A stretch of 58,312 bases of DNA from NCBI GenBank assembly GCA_030065735.1, contig JASJDD010000002.1:1-58312 (forward strand), in the 5' to 3' direction. The notes beneath the pieces are model-generated. The model was not told the origin of the DNA and did no database searches. It saw only the letters and a list, made by a program, of their open reading frames with translations. The position numbers and the translations under genes are program-made. Shown in pieces: positions 42,658 through 52,146 of this stretch. Positions within the stretch are counted from its first letter, which is position 1. Each line of letters starts with the position of its first letter. Source of the stretch: Crocosphaera sp. (GTDB lineage: Bacteria > Cyanobacteriota > Cyanobacteriia > Cyanobacteriales > Microcystaceae).

Positions 42658-43473
42658 CTATCTAGCCGATTCATAGTTAAAGTGTATATTTAACATAGCC
42701 TCAGAAAGATATGGCTTAGTAACATAGAGTTCCAATTCTCCTGTTGTTTGGTTTCTGGCTACGTCTGCATATACTTGTTCACCGACAAAATTGGCATTGG
42801 TGACAATACCTTTAGCCACTGCTCGGAGGCATTCTTCCATATTTTTTTCACCGTATTCAATCTCACCAGCAATATCGATGGCAAAAGTTGGTTCTTTGAG
42901 TACGATGCAGGCATCAACAGTGGCTCCACTAGGAACTGACAATGTTTCTGGAAAGCTTACTTTAATCACAGGACTATTTTCATAGCCACCTAGATTAATA
43001 TTACTAACACCCGGAGACACACCATATGCTTGAAACGATCCTGCATAAGCATTGGCAGAGGCTTTTATTAATCTGAAATTTATCTGTGTTGATGTCTCTG
43101 GAGCGGCGTTGCGAAACACTGCTGCCTCAGTAAACGATAAGGTGGTGTTGCCATCACACACTCTTTCGGCAGAGATCCGTCCACCATTTCCTGGCCACAT
43201 TCTAATTATTCCATCTTTCGGCAGTGGAACTGGACCAATGCGGACTTTAAGCTCTGTTTCCGTTGATTCAGGCAATGCCCTTGCACAAGCTCCCATACTT
43301 GCCATTACGACACAATTATTTCTTTCGGGATCATAAGTAGGAAAACCTGAACCTTTAATCGTCACAATTGTGCCTTCTTGACCTTCTAGAGGCTCAACCG
43401 AATCGATAATTACTGGTTGGCGATTCACTGTTGAACGTTTCTTCGTATTTGGAACCAGAGTTTGAATAGTCAT
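42658..43473 (-). CDS. IPT/TIG domain protein of unknown function
   Basis: This 271-residue protein has an Ig-like IPT/TIG fold near the start (about 20-100): IIDSVEPLEGQEGTIVTIKG, SGFPTYDPERNNCVV and RIGPVPLPKDGIIRMWPG. The remaining 170 residues (AYAGSFQAYGVSPGVSNINL and the following beta-rich part) are unrecognised. No clear signal peptide is seen. ATG 43473 is favoured because GGAG lies eight bases before it; the frame is open from 43500. IPT/TIG domains usually mediate binding at surfaces. The ABC exporter downstream suggests export through an unusual route, which is inference. Confidence 0.65.
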   Translation of the reverse strand: MTIQTLVPNTKKRSTVNRQPVIIDSVEPLEGQEGTIVTIKGSGFPTYDPERNNCVVMASMGACARALPESTETELKVRIGPVPLPKDGIIRMWPGNGGRISAERVCDGNTTLSFTEAAVFRNAAPETSTQINFRLIKASANAYAGSFQAYGVSPGVSNINLGGYENSPVIKVSFPETLSVPSGATVDACIVLKEPTFAIDIAGEIEYGEKNMEECLRAVAKGIVTNANFVGEQVYADVARNQTTGELELYVTKPYLSEAMLNIHFNYESAR

Positions 43474-43636
43474 GAAATGTACTCCTGGCTGCTTGACCAT
43501 AAAACGTAAATTATTATGTTGCCTATTCTACTCAATCTGCGATAAAAATTTTTAAAATTTTATTTTACTTAACATAATCTCTATATAATTTCATACAGAT
43601 CCTCATTAATAGAGATTATTGCCAACCAGACATTTT

Positions 43637-44548
43637 ATGACCACAACCTCAGGTTTACCCCCATCAAAAGGAAAATTATGGCTTGCTGCCATCAAACCCC
43701 CCATGTATAGTGTTGCCATTATACCAATTACCGTTGGAACTGCGGCCGCTTTTGGGGAAACAGGAAGATTTGACCCCAAAATTTTTGCCACTTTCCTAAC
43801 CTCAGCCATTTTGATCATCGCCTGGCTAAATATTAGCAATGATGTCTTTGACGCTGAGACTGGAATTGATAAAAATAAAGCCCATTCTGTTGTCAATTTA
43901 ACAGGGAATAAATCCTTAATGTTTTGGTTGGCAAATGCTTTTTTAAGTTTAGGAATTTCAGGGATTTTATTAATCGCTTGGTGGCAACAAAATGTAACAG
44001 TTTTAATGATTATACTGCTTTGTTGCGCTTTAGGCTATAGTTATCAAGGTCCTCCCTTTCGTTTTGGCTATCAAGGGTTAGGAGAAATTATTTGCTTTTT
44101 TACTTTTGGTCCAATGGCGATCGCTGCTGCTTATTATTCCCAAACTCAGCATTTTTCTTGGTTGATTTTAGCATCAGGAACCCTGATCGGAATGAGTACA
44201 TCGATTATTCTTTTTTGTTCCCATTTTCATCAAGTAGAAGATGATTTAGCAGCCGGAAAACGTTCTCCTATCGTTCGTTTGGGAACCGAATTAGGCTCTC
44301 AAGTTTTAACGGTAACAACTGCTTTATTTTTTGCTTTCACTACCATATTCTTTTTATTTCGCATCTTTTCTTTTTGGACTGCTTTTGTGTTCCTTAGTGT
44401 TCCTATTGCTTATCAATTGGTGAGTCATGTTAACAAAAATCATGATCAACCTGAGCAAGTTAGCAATTGTAAATTTATTGCGGTCAAATTCCACTTTTTG
44501 AGTGGAATTTTATTGGCTTTAGGATTAATTATCCCTCAACTGTTATAA
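43637..44548 (+). CDS. menA: 2-carboxy-1,4-naphthoquinone phytyltransferase (MenA)
   Basis: This membrane prenyltransferase of about 303 residues attaches the phytyl chain to 1,4-dihydroxy-2-naphthoate in phylloquinone synthesis, the quinone of photosystem I. The two Asp-rich metal/diphosphate sites are NISNDVFDAETGIDKNK and HFHQVEDDLAAGKRSPIVRL. About eight or nine hydrophobic helices are visible. ATG 43637 is chosen; a TTG six codons upstream is open. It is divergent from the IPT/TIG gene, and a hairpin follows the stop. Confidence 0.9.
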   Translation: MTTTSGLPPSKGKLWLAAIKPPMYSVAIIPITVGTAAAFGETGRFDPKIFATFLTSAILIIAWLNISNDVFDAETGIDKNKAHSVVNLTGNKSLMFWLANAFLSLGISGILLIAWWQQNVTVLMIILLCCALGYSYQGPPFRFGYQGLGEIICFFTFGPMAIAAAYYSQTQHFSWLILASGTLIGMSTSIILFCSHFHQVEDDLAAGKRSPIVRLGTELGSQVLTVTTALFFAFTTIFFLFRIFSFWTAFVFLSVPIAYQLVSHVNKNHDQPEQVSNCKFIAVKFHFLSGILLALGLIIPQLL

Positions 44549-44570
44549 GGTTGATTCTTCAATCATGAGT

Positions 44571-44593
44571 AAGGTGGGTATTTTACCCATCTT
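44571..44593 (+). terminator. Probable terminator after menA
   Basis: Arms GGTGGGTA and TACCCATC with a 3-base loop form a hairpin 23 bases after the menA stop. The following stretch (TTATTATTAGTTG) is T-rich but not a full T-run. Confidence 0.55.
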
Positions 44594-44658
44594 ATTATTA
44601 GTTGTTTGAGGTTTTGATTACAATAGTAATAAGACTATTTTCTATCTTCTAATTTCCT

Positions 44659-45384
44659 ATGTTAGAACCATATGATCCTCTCGCTTGTTTACCTTCTGCT
44701 GAAGATTTACCTGACTCTGATGATACCCCCGTGGATAATCAATTACAAGACTTAATTCCTCACCTTTTACTAGATATTCTAGCTTTAATTTGGGCTGAAA
44801 GACAAGATTGGTATTTTGGGGTTGATATGGGAATTTATTATGATCCTAATCAACCGGCTATCGTCCCTGATGGATTTTTAAGTATTGGAGTTCCTCGTAT
44901 TATTGATAAAGATTTACGCTTATCTTATGTCTTATGGGAAGAAAAAAAAATCCCTATCTTCGTCTTAGAAATTGTCTCACAAACAAGACGAGGAGAATAT
45001 ACCCAAAAAAAAGAATTTTATGCAGACATGGGAATTTTATACTACGTTATTTATAATCCCTTACGCAAAAGAAAACCTCGTTTAGAAGTCTATAAACTAG
45101 ATAATGAAGACTATCAATTACAGGAAGGTGAAGTCATTTGGTTACCAGAATTAGACTTAGGAATAGGTAAAGAATTTGGCATTTACCAAGGGATTGAACG
45201 AGAATGGTTATACTGGTATGCCTCTACAGGAAAACGGTATGAAATTCCTGAAGAACGTATTAAAATTTTAGATCAGGAACTAGAAAAAGAACGTCAAGAA
45301 AAGCAAAAATTAGCCGATTTGCTAAAGCAATATCAATCACAGTTTGGTACAATAGAAGTTGCTAAACAAAAAAAATTAGACTAA
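44659..45384 (+). CDS. Uma2 family (DUF820) putative endonuclease
   Basis: This 241-residue protein has the PD-(D/E)XK-like Uma2 core: PAIVPDGFLSIGVP carries the Asp, and IPIFVLEIVSQTR the Glu strand, followed by KKEFYADMGILYYVIYNP. The C-terminal coiled coil (EQELEKERQEKQKLADLLKQ-like) is common in the cyanobacterial members. These genes are numerous in cyanobacteria and their function is not established. The next gene starts 2 bases after the stop. Confidence 0.85.
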   Translation: MLEPYDPLACLPSAEDLPDSDDTPVDNQLQDLIPHLLLDILALIWAERQDWYFGVDMGIYYDPNQPAIVPDGFLSIGVPRIIDKDLRLSYVLWEEKKIPIFVLEIVSQTRRGEYTQKKEFYADMGILYYVIYNPLRKRKPRLEVYKLDNEDYQLQEGEVIWLPELDLGIGKEFGIYQGIEREWLYWYASTGKRYEIPEERIKILDQELEKERQEKQKLADLLKQYQSQFGTIEVAKQKKLD

Positions 45385-45386
45385 AA

Positions 45387-46136
45387 ATGACACAGTTAGA
45401 CATTACTACAGAAGCCGTTCTTATCGAGAATAATGGCTTAAATATTGATAGTTATTTAGCTATGCCAAAAGAAGACGGTGTATTTCCTGCAGTGATTGTT
45501 ATTCAAGAAATTTTTGGGGTTAATGATCATATTCGAGATGTCAGCAGACGCTTTGCTCAACAGGGATATGTTGCTATTTCCCCTGCCATTTATCAACGGC
45601 TTGCTCCTGGATTTGAAACTGGTTATACTCCTGAATCAATTGACATTGGTAGAAAGTACAAAAATCAAACCAAAGCCTCTGAATTACTATCAGATATTCA
45701 AGCAACCATTGACTATCTTTATACTTTACCTCAAGTGAAAAAAACAGGGGTAGGAACCATTGGTTTTTGTTTCGGGGGTCATGTGGTTTATTTAGTTTCC
45801 ACCCTACCAGACATTAAAGCAACGGCTTCATTTTACGGTGCAGGAATTGCTAATTGGAAACCAGGGGAAGAAGGTAAAGCAACTGTGGAATGTACCCCCG
45901 ATATCAAAGGAAAATTATATGCTTTTTTTGGGACAGAGGATGCTAGTATTCCTCAAGAACAAGTTGACATGATAGAAACAACTTTACGAGATAATCATAT
46001 TCCGCATCAAGTATTTCGCTATGAAGGAGCAGAGCATGGCTTTTTCTGTGATCAACGGGGTAGTTATAATTCAGAAGCGGCTCAAGATGCTTGGCAGAAA
46101 GTGTTAGAATTATTTAAAACTGAATTATTCAGATAA
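45387..46136 (+). CDS. Dienelactone hydrolase family protein
   Basis: This 249-residue alpha/beta hydrolase has the nucleophile motif [14 protein letters not shown] with Cys, the family's normal residue. The acid lies in the [17 protein letters not shown] region and the His in GAEHGFFCD. The opening [20 protein letters not shown] is typical. It is a cytoplasmic esterase/lactonase of unknown substrate. It starts 2 bases after the Uma2 gene, so the two are co-transcribed. Its 3' end overlaps the stop of the opposite slipin gene by 12 bases. Confidence 0.9.
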   Translation: MTQLDITTEAVLIENNGLNIDSYLAMPKEDGVFPAVIVIQEIFGVNDHIRDVSRRFAQQGYVAISPAIYQRLAPGFETGYTPESIDIGRKYKNQTKASELLSDIQATIDYLYTLPQVKKTGVGTIGFCFGGHVVYLVSTLPDIKATASFYGAGIANWKPGEEGKATVECTPDIKGKLYAFFGTEDASIPQEQVDMIETTLRDNHIPHQVFRYEGAEHGFFCDQRGSYNSEAAQDAWQKVLELFKTELFR

Positions 46137-47096
46137 ATGACGATCAATTTTATCCAATTCCTGGGTTAATTGTTGATATTCATCTGATTGAAAACCAACC
46201 ACAGAGCGCACTCCTTCTAAAGTGGACATGATATTTCTCGGATCCATAAACATGACTTTGCTGCTGTCACTACTACCGATTTTAACCCCCATATCTAAAT
46301 AGTTTTGAGCTAATAAAAATTGTAAGGCTTCGCGGGCGTTGGGATCGGTTTTCAATTTTTCCGTTAAAATATCGATGGCTTTAGCGATCGCTTCTGCTTT
46401 TAAAATTTGTTGTTGACGTTCCGCTTCTGCTCGTAAAATTTCGGCTTTTTTCTGAGCTTCTGCTTCTAAAATTTTTGATTCTGCTTTACCTTGGGCTGAA
46501 TTAATCGCTGAATCTCTTTGCCCTTCAGAGGTTAAAATGGCAGCCCGTTTTTTTCGTTCCGCAGCCATCTGTAATTCCATGGAATCTTGCACTGCTTTTG
46601 AGGGCATAATATCCCTTAATTCTACCCTCGTTACTTTCACTCCCCAAGGATCGGTTGCTATGTCTAATTCTCGCAATAATATCTCGTTGATTTCTGTTCT
46701 GGCTGTAAAAGTTTGATCTAATTCTAGTTTGCCAATTTCTGAGCGAATTTGCGTTAACACCAGATTAACCATAGCAGATTGCAGGCTTTCTACCTTGTAA
46801 TAGGCTTTCTCCATGTCCATAATTCGCCAGTAAACTACGGCATCAACGGTAATAGAAACATTGTCTTTAGTAATACAAGATTGGGGCGGAATATCAATGA
46901 CTTTTTCCCGAATCGTTTCTTTATAAACGACCCGATCAATGAAAGGAACAATAAAGTTTAATCCAGGACTTAATTTTTTGTTATAACTCCCTAATCTCTC
47001 CACTAAATATTCGTTTTTTTCATTAACAATTTTGACTGAACCAAAAACAGTTGAACCTCCTAAAATGAGGATCACAAAAAAGAAGAATTGACTCAT
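46125..47096 (-). CDS. SPFH/slipin family membrane protein (paraslipin, QmcA-like)
   Basis: This 323-residue protein has an N-terminal membrane anchor ([15 protein letters not shown]), an SPFH domain (about 25-190, with [20 protein letters not shown] and [14 protein letters not shown]) and a coiled-coil region (about 190-260) with repeated Ala/Glu segments ([20 protein letters not shown]). Such proteins oligomerise in membrane microdomains and often guard protease or quality-control activity. It is preceded on the same strand by an NfeD gene, the classical partner, with a 56-base spacer. Confidence 0.9.
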   Translation of the reverse strand: MSQFFFFVILILGGSTVFGSVKIVNEKNEYLVERLGSYNKKLSPGLNFIVPFIDRVVYKETIREKVIDIPPQSCITKDNVSITVDAVVYWRIMDMEKAYYKVESLQSAMVNLVLTQIRSEIGKLELDQTFTARTEINEILLRELDIATDPWGVKVTRVELRDIMPSKAVQDSMELQMAAERKKRAAILTSEGQRDSAINSAQGKAESKILEAEAQKKAEILRAEAERQQQILKAEAIAKAIDILTEKLKTDPNAREALQFLLAQNYLDMGVKIGSSDSSKVMFMDPRNIMSTLEGVRSVVGFQSDEYQQLTQELDKIDRHLSE

Positions 47097-47152
47097 TTTA
47101 ATCGCTCCTGAAAACTAATCATTGCCGTTAAATTCATCATTAATTCTACAGT

Positions 47153-47608
47153 TTATCCCTTATCTAGAAATTCCGGTAATACCACTAAAGTATTTCCTTT
47201 TCTAGTTACTATATAAACCTTTTGATGAGGTAGGATTGATAATTTCTCATCGCCGCAAATTGCTTGCCAGGAATTACCTTCGTATAGAACTCTTCCTGTT
47301 TTTCCTGGGGCAATTTCTGTTAAGGTTTCCCCTTCTTGTGCGTCACCTACTGTAGAGTTGAGTGCTTTTTGCTTAGGAACAAAACGCCGTGAACCAACAA
47401 TTAAAATTGTTGAAAAACTGAGCCACAAAATAACTTGTATGGGAAAAGAAGGAATCACTAAGGCGATCGCTGCTACTATCATAGCACTAATTCCCATCAT
47501 AAAAGCGACAAAAGCAACGGGAAAAATGGCTTCAGAAAAACAGAGAATCGCACCGGCAATTAACCAAAGTAAGGCTGGACTTACCATCGGAACATAGCTA
47601 GAAGACAT
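47153..47608 (-). CDS. NfeD family protein
   Basis: This 151-residue protein has an N-terminal membrane part of about three helices (ALLWLIAGAILCFSEAIFPV and following) and a C-terminal OB-fold (about 90-150: GETLTEIAPGKTGRVLYEGN, then SWQAICGDE and TRKGNTLVVLP). This is the short NfeD type without a ClpP-like protease domain. It lies just upstream of the slipin gene, and the two proteins are known to work as pairs at the membrane. Confidence 0.88.
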   Translation of the reverse strand: MSSSYVPMVSPALLWLIAGAILCFSEAIFPVAFVAFMMGISAMIVAAIALVIPSFPIQVILWLSFSTILIVGSRRFVPKQKALNSTVGDAQEGETLTEIAPGKTGRVLYEGNSWQAICGDEKLSILPHQKVYIVTRKGNTLVVLPEFLDKG

Positions 47609-47755
47609 AACAAAATTGAACGGTTAAAATTTAAGTCTGTACCAAGACAATTGATAAGATCACAAAATTTCTCATTTGCTCTTATGATAACGCCATTAAC
47701 CAAGATGGGTTACACTGAAAAAGTGAAAATTTAACTTTCTTAAGGAAAATTTAAA

Positions 47756-48208
47756 ATGATTGAGTTAAGTCTCTTATTCAACATTGCTAACATTTATGCC
47801 TTACCCTTCTGGTTGTTGATGGTGATTTTACCAAAATGGGGAGTAACTCAAAAAATTATGTCTTCTTATCTTCCTTTTGTTCCTTTAGCGGGGTTATATA
47901 TCTATCTTTTTTCTGGTAGTCTTGATCCTGACTCTATTGAAGCCTTTTCTAACCCTACTTTACCAGTTTTGGCTCAACTTTTTAGTCAAGAACCTGTTAT
48001 GTTAACAGGATGGATACATTTCATTGTATTAGATTTATTCACAGGTAGATATATTTATTTAGAAGGACAAGAAAAAGGCATTTTTACGGTTCATTCTCTT
48101 ATCTTATGTTTATTAGCCGGTCCGATTGGTTTACTGAGTCATATTGTTACGTCTTGGATACAATCAAAAGTATCTAAGTCAGAAGAAATAGAAGTTAGCG
48201 CAACTTAG
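47756..48208 (+). CDS. ABA4-like family membrane protein (DUF4281)
   Basis: This 150-residue protein has about four membrane helices. Conserved parts are LFNIANIYALPFWLLMVILP near the start, GWIHFIVLDLFTGRYIYLEG in the middle and LILCLLAGPIGLLSHIVTSW at the end. The family includes plant ABA4, needed for neoxanthin formation; the cyanobacterial role is not established. It is divergent from nfeD with a 147-base promoter spacer. Confidence 0.82.
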   Translation: MIELSLLFNIANIYALPFWLLMVILPKWGVTQKIMSSYLPFVPLAGLYIYLFSGSLDPDSIEAFSNPTLPVLAQLFSQEPVMLTGWIHFIVLDLFTGRYIYLEGQEKGIFTVHSLILCLLAGPIGLLSHIVTSWIQSKVSKSEEIEVSAT

Positions 48209-48531
48209 CTTAATTATAACAGGATACGTTATGAATCTTCTTACTACACTTCCACATCAATAAGAATCTAAACATTATCCACCAGGGCATAATATTATTA
48301 TGCCCCTATAACTTATTTTGTGTGATTTTATCCTGATAACCACAAAGCTTATTATTCAATTGCTTCACTGAGACGTTATCTCTTTTGCCATTATGTTAAG
48401 TACAGAGAATAAATATTAAATTACTTATCAGCTTGAGAGAAGAGTTAAGGAAAAATTTAATTTCATCAGTAGGATTAAAGTAGAGAAGAAACTCTCGCAA
48501 ATAATCTCTGAAAGCAATGGAGGTGAGAGGT
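48209..48531. other. Intergenic region with terminator-like hairpin
   Basis: A perfect hairpin (GGGCATAAT/ATTATGCCC, loop ATT, 48285-48305) lies about 80 bases after the ABA4-like stop and probably ends that transcript, although a T-run is missing. The remaining AT-rich sequence should hold the promoter of the next gene. No gene is seen. Confidence 0.45.
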
Positions 48532-49158
48532 ATGATGACATTAAGGCAAAAACTTGTTTCAGTTGCTGGACTATCAACCTTTATAACCCTATTAATTGGT
48601 TCTGGAATAGTTCATGCAATTCCACTCTGTTATATGATAAATCAAGCGGGTCAAACGGTCGATTTATCCTATATGTGTAATCAAAACACCCCTAGAACTC
48701 AACCCCAAACAACCGAACAAGAAGAACGCATTTTCAGTCGTCGAGTTCCTGTTAATAATCCAACTCCCCAAGATAGTCCAATTCCCCAAAGAACTGAAAG
48801 ACCTATCAGAACCTATGCTGATATTCGCAATTATGTTCGTCGGCAAAGAGAAGCGGGAAATGTGGATAATGTTTGGGAAGATGTCGACTATTATAATCGG
48901 TTTTTAGAGTTTCCTAGTACCATGCCAAGAAGAACAGCAATCCGACAAGAAATTAGTCCCAGAGTTCTTGGTTCTCAAGAGTTTATTAATTTTTTAAATG
49001 CTGATTCTTCAGACAACCCCCGACCATTTATCAGAAGAAGACCAGAAGACTTCACGCTAGACGACTTCAGAAATATTTCAAGTCAATATGTCTTGAATAG
49101 CCGAGGAATTCGAGAATTGAGGTTTTATGATCTTAGAACTGGGTATCCTCTAAACTGA
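48532..49158 (+). CDS. Secreted protein of unknown function
   Basis: This protein of about 208 residues has a signal peptide (TLRQKLVSVAGLSTFITLLI then GSGIVHAIP). Next comes a short cysteine pair (IPLCYMINQAGQTVDLSYMC), a motif seen in several cyanobacterial exported proteins. A Pro/Arg/Gln-rich linker and a charged C-terminal half follow (TYADIRNYVRRQREAGN and later blocks). I do not recognise a domain. ATG 48532 is favoured because GGAGG overlaps an upstream in-frame ATG (48517). A strong terminator follows. Confidence 0.6.
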   Translation: MMTLRQKLVSVAGLSTFITLLIGSGIVHAIPLCYMINQAGQTVDLSYMCNQNTPRTQPQTTEQEERIFSRRVPVNNPTPQDSPIPQRTERPIRTYADIRNYVRRQREAGNVDNVWEDVDYYNRFLEFPSTMPRRTAIRQEISPRVLGSQEFINFLNADSSDNPRPFIRRRPEDFTLDDFRNISSQYVLNSRGIRELRFYDLRTGYPLN

Positions 49159-49193
49159 ATTAGTTACAGAATTATAACTCAAATAAATGAAAT

Positions 49194-49220
49194 AAAAAGC
49201 CCGTTAATTCGGGTTTTTTT
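49194..49220 (+). terminator. Intrinsic terminator
   Basis: The stem AAAAAGCCCG with CGGGTTTTTTT across a TTAATT loop ends in seven T residues, 36 bases after the stop of the secreted protein gene. The A-rich left arm makes it active in both directions. Confidence 0.8.
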
Positions 49221-49267
49221 CTAGAATCTATTAAAACGATTACAATCATTTGAACTAAGTAAAAATC

Positions 49268-49831
49268 ATGGTAAAAATCCAACATAAACCTTTAACATTA
49301 GATAAATTTTTACAACTTCCTGAAACCAAACCAGCGCAGGAATACATTAACGGTAAAATTAGACAAAAACCCATGTCTCAAGGAAAACATAGTCGTATTC
49401 AAGGTAAATTAGTTAGTATTATTGAACAAGTAGGAACTGAATCCTCTATTGCTATTGCTTTGCCTGAACTTCGTTGTACGTTTGGCGGTCGTTCTCTGGT
49501 TCCTGACCTGGTCGTTTTACAATGGAATAGAATTCCCCGTGAGGAAAATGGCGATATTGCTAATAGTTGTTTAACTCATCCTGACTGGACAATTGAAGTT
49601 TTATCGCCTAATCAAAATTATGTTAAAGTAACAGGCAATATTTTACATTGTCTCAATTATGGAACTGAGTTAGGTTGGTTAATTGATCCTGAAACCCAAT
49701 CAATTCTTGTCTTTTTTCCTCAACAACAACCCTTATTATTAGAAGAGTTAGAAGATAATTTACCTGTCCCTAATTTTTTAGCTGAACTACAATTAACCGT
49801 CGGTGATATTTTTAGTTGGTTAAAACTGTAA
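49268..49831 (+). CDS. Uma2 family (DUF820) putative endonuclease
   Basis: This 187-residue Uma2 protein carries PAQEYINGKIRQKPMSQGKH at the start, CTFGGRSLVPDLVVLQW with the active-site Asp, and DWTIEVLSPNQN with the Glu strand. It then has NYGTELGWLIDPETQSILVF. Unlike the other Uma2 gene in the window it has no C-terminal coiled coil. It converges with the hydrolase gene, with only 18 bases between stops. Function unproven. Confidence 0.87.
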   Translation: MVKIQHKPLTLDKFLQLPETKPAQEYINGKIRQKPMSQGKHSRIQGKLVSIIEQVGTESSIAIALPELRCTFGGRSLVPDLVVLQWNRIPREENGDIANSCLTHPDWTIEVLSPNQNYVKVTGNILHCLNYGTELGWLIDPETQSILVFFPQQQPLLLEELEDNLPVPNFLAELQLTVGDIFSWLKL

Positions 49832-49849
49832 ACTGATAACTGGTCACTG

Positions 49850-50764
49850 CTAACTGTTCACTGTTTTTAGCCAATCTAATAAAATAGGATTAAACCGCTC
49901 AGGACATTCATCATGAGGACAATGACCAGCATGATCTAATTCCTTTAAAATTATCTTGGGATTCAACTTAGAAAATATCGAAGCTAACGTAACAGGAATC
50001 ATTCTATCTTGACGACCCCAAACTAACAATATGGGGATGGTTAATTTTGGTAAAATAGACTTAACAGGAGGGGAATAATTAGGTTGTCTTAATCCCTCAA
50101 ATAATAAACAAAATGTTCTAGCAGCCCCCTTATCTTGAGGAGGAATGGTAATCATATCTACTAATTCATCAGTAATAGCTGATTTATCATAATAAGCAAT
50201 CCCAACCCAAGGACGAATAACCGCAGGACGACGAATAATATGAAATAGTGTTTTTAATAACCAAGGAGGAGAAAAAAAGCTCTCAATGGTATTAACAATA
50301 GGTCGTAATCCTTTGGGAATTGTCTCCTGTCTCAGAGAAACATCCGGTAAACTTAACATCACTAACCCTGCCACCATTTCAGGATATTTAAACGCTGCAG
50401 TTAAACAAACTAAAGACCCAATAGAATTGCCCACCAAAATAACAGGTTTACCAATAAACGTTCGCCAAAAATCATAAACTTGTTCAGCCCAAAGATACAC
50501 GGTGTAATCGGTTGCTGCTTTGTAGGATTGACCAAACCCCAATAAATCTAAAGCATAGACTCGATATTGTTGCTGTAGGGTGGGTATATTGTGCCGCCAA
50601 TGTTCCACCGCAGCCCCAAACCCATGTACTAACATTAAAGGGGGTTTTGTTTCCTTATCTTGTTCGGTTTCCCTAGGTAAAAAAGTGTAACGAATTGGCC
50701 AACCTCGCCAAATCCATTGTCTTTGCCGTCCGATGCGCTTCTCCCAAGGTGGTTGCTGACTCAC
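49850..50764 (-). CDS. Alpha/beta-fold hydrolase
   Basis: This 304-residue hydrolase has the oxyanion segment LMLVHGFGAAVEHWRHNIP, the nucleophile elbow VGNSIGSLVCLTAA (Ser in GNSIG), the acid region ILLVWGRQDRMIPV and the catalytic His in LDHAGHCPHDECPERF. It is close to cyanobacterial hydrolases often annotated as chlorophyllase-like or haloperoxidase-like; I cannot choose a substrate. An N-terminal aromatic stretch (RQRQWIWRGWPIRY) precedes the fold. It is a single-gene unit. Confidence 0.87.
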   Translation of the reverse strand: MSQQPPWEKRIGRQRQWIWRGWPIRYTFLPRETEQDKETKPPLMLVHGFGAAVEHWRHNIPTLQQQYRVYALDLLGFGQSYKAATDYTVYLWAEQVYDFWRTFIGKPVILVGNSIGSLVCLTAAFKYPEMVAGLVMLSLPDVSLRQETIPKGLRPIVNTIESFFSPPWLLKTLFHIIRRPAVIRPWVGIAYYDKSAITDELVDMITIPPQDKGAARTFCLLFEGLRQPNYSPPVKSILPKLTIPILLVWGRQDRMIPVTLASIFSKLNPKIILKELDHAGHCPHDECPERFNPILLDWLKTVNS

Positions 50765-51007
50765 TTAATGATCCTGTCATAAATCTTTACACCTTTTTAT
50801 TTTACGATAGCTCACAGAAGGATTAGACTAGGGAGTAAATAGGGTGAGAATTATCTTCAACGATAGACTACCCAAACCTAACAATAAAGTAAATAAAAAT
50901 ACAACCAGAACTTAGTAGAAAATGATTACAATAAAACAGGCTGCTATTAGAGCCTTAATTGACTACTAAAGTTCATCAATCATATTGAAAAACATTAACA
51001 AACGCCT

Positions 51008-51547
51008 GTGATAGATAAAAGACGCACACAACGCGATCTCCCCAAAATCAACGAAAGAATCCGCTTCCCCGAAATTCGAGTCATCGATAGTGATGGTTCG
51101 CAATTAGGGATTATTACCCCTGAAGAAGCCTTAACTGTTGCCCAGGAACGAGAATTAGACCTGGTGTTAGTGAGTGAAACGGCTAAACCTCCTGTTTGCC
51201 GAATTATGGATTACGGTAAATATAAATTTGAACAGGAGAAAAAAGCGAGAGAAGCTAAGAAAAAACAACATACAGCTGATGTTAAGGAAGTAAAAATGCG
51301 CTATAAGATTGATGAGCATGATTATCAAGTTCGAGTCAATCAGGCAAGACGCTTCCTCAAGTCAGGGGATAAAGTGAAAGCGACGATTACTTTTCGAGGG
51401 CGAGAAATACAACACGCCAATTTAGCCCAAGATTTACTCAGTCGCATGGCCGCTGATTTAAAAGAATTAGCAGAAATTCAACAAGCCCCAAAACGAGAAG
51501 GCCGTAACATGATGATGTTAATGAGTCCGAAAAAAGACTCGAAATAA
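51008..51547 (+). CDS. infC: Translation initiation factor IF-3
   Basis: This 179-residue factor binds the 30S subunit and checks the start codon and initiator tRNA. The N-domain begins [20 protein letters not shown] and contains [20 protein letters not shown]. The C-domain has [19 protein letters not shown] and [13 protein letters not shown]. The start codon is GTG (51008), matching the tendency of infC to use a weak start that allows IF-3 to limit its own translation. A leader of at least 200 AT-rich bases precedes it, and a hairpin follows the stop. Confidence 0.95.
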   Translation: MIDKRRTQRDLPKINERIRFPEIRVIDSDGSQLGIITPEEALTVAQERELDLVLVSETAKPPVCRIMDYGKYKFEQEKKAREAKKKQHTADVKEVKMRYKIDEHDYQVRVNQARRFLKSGDKVKATITFRGREIQHANLAQDLLSRMAADLKELAEIQQAPKREGRNMMMLMSPKKDSK

Positions 51548-51589
51548 AAGAGATTAATTAGTTCTTAATCATAAATTATTCATTGATTA

Positions 51590-51613
51590 ACAGACGTGCT
51601 ATAGTGCGTCTGT
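51590..51613 (+). terminator. Probable terminator after infC
   Basis: The arms ACAGACG and CGTCTGT form a 7-bp stem with a 10-base loop, followed by ATTTGTTT. It lies 42 bases after the infC stop. Confidence 0.6.
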
Positions 51614-51650
51614 ATTTGTTTAAGAGACAAAAAAATTGAGGCTAAAAGAG

Positions 51651-52127
51651 ATGAAAATTTTACAATTTTTGACTTTCTTAGTAATAGGATTATTAATGGT
51701 AATGTTGGTGAATCTTATGCCTATGTCTGCTAACGGTGAGAGGAATTCTCCCTTAATAGAAGAATTAAAAGAAAATCATCAATTATGGCGATCGCAACAG
51801 ATAAAAAATTACCAATATATCTATCAACAACAATGTTTTTGTCCTCCTCCGAGTAATACCCCTCTCAAAGTTTTCGTTAAAAATGATAAAATTGCTCAAG
51901 TGGTTCATTTAAACAATAATCAACTCATCACCGATTTAACATTTCCCAAAACCATTGAGGAACTTTTTAATATTATCGAAGATGCTATCAACCGCAATGC
52001 CGATGAAATTTTAATTACTTATGATGCTAACTTTGGTTATCCGACTCGTGTGGCGATTGACTATCAAAAAATCCTAGCAGATGAGGAAATAACCTATACC
52101 GTTGAAAGCTTGAGCCAATTCAATTAA
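51651..52127 (+). CDS. DUF6174-like secreted protein
   Basis: This 158-residue protein begins with a signal peptide or anchor (ILQFLTFLVIGLLMVMLVNL, residues about 3-22). The mature part has WRSQQIKNYQYIYQQQCFCP, then PLKVFVKNDKIAQVVHLNNN and the end TYDANFGYPTRVAIDYQKI. This WxxxxIxxYxYxxxxxCFC pattern matches DUF6174 proteins of unknown function. ATG 51651 is preferred over the TTG at 51636. The next gene starts 19 bases after the stop. Confidence 0.72.
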   Translation: MKILQFLTFLVIGLLMVMLVNLMPMSANGERNSPLIEELKENHQLWRSQQIKNYQYIYQQQCFCPPPSNTPLKVFVKNDKIAQVVHLNNNQLITDLTFPKTIEELFNIIEDAINRNADEILITYDANFGYPTRVAIDYQKILADEEITYTVESLSQFN

Positions 52128-52146
52128 ATTACCCCAAAAAAACCTT

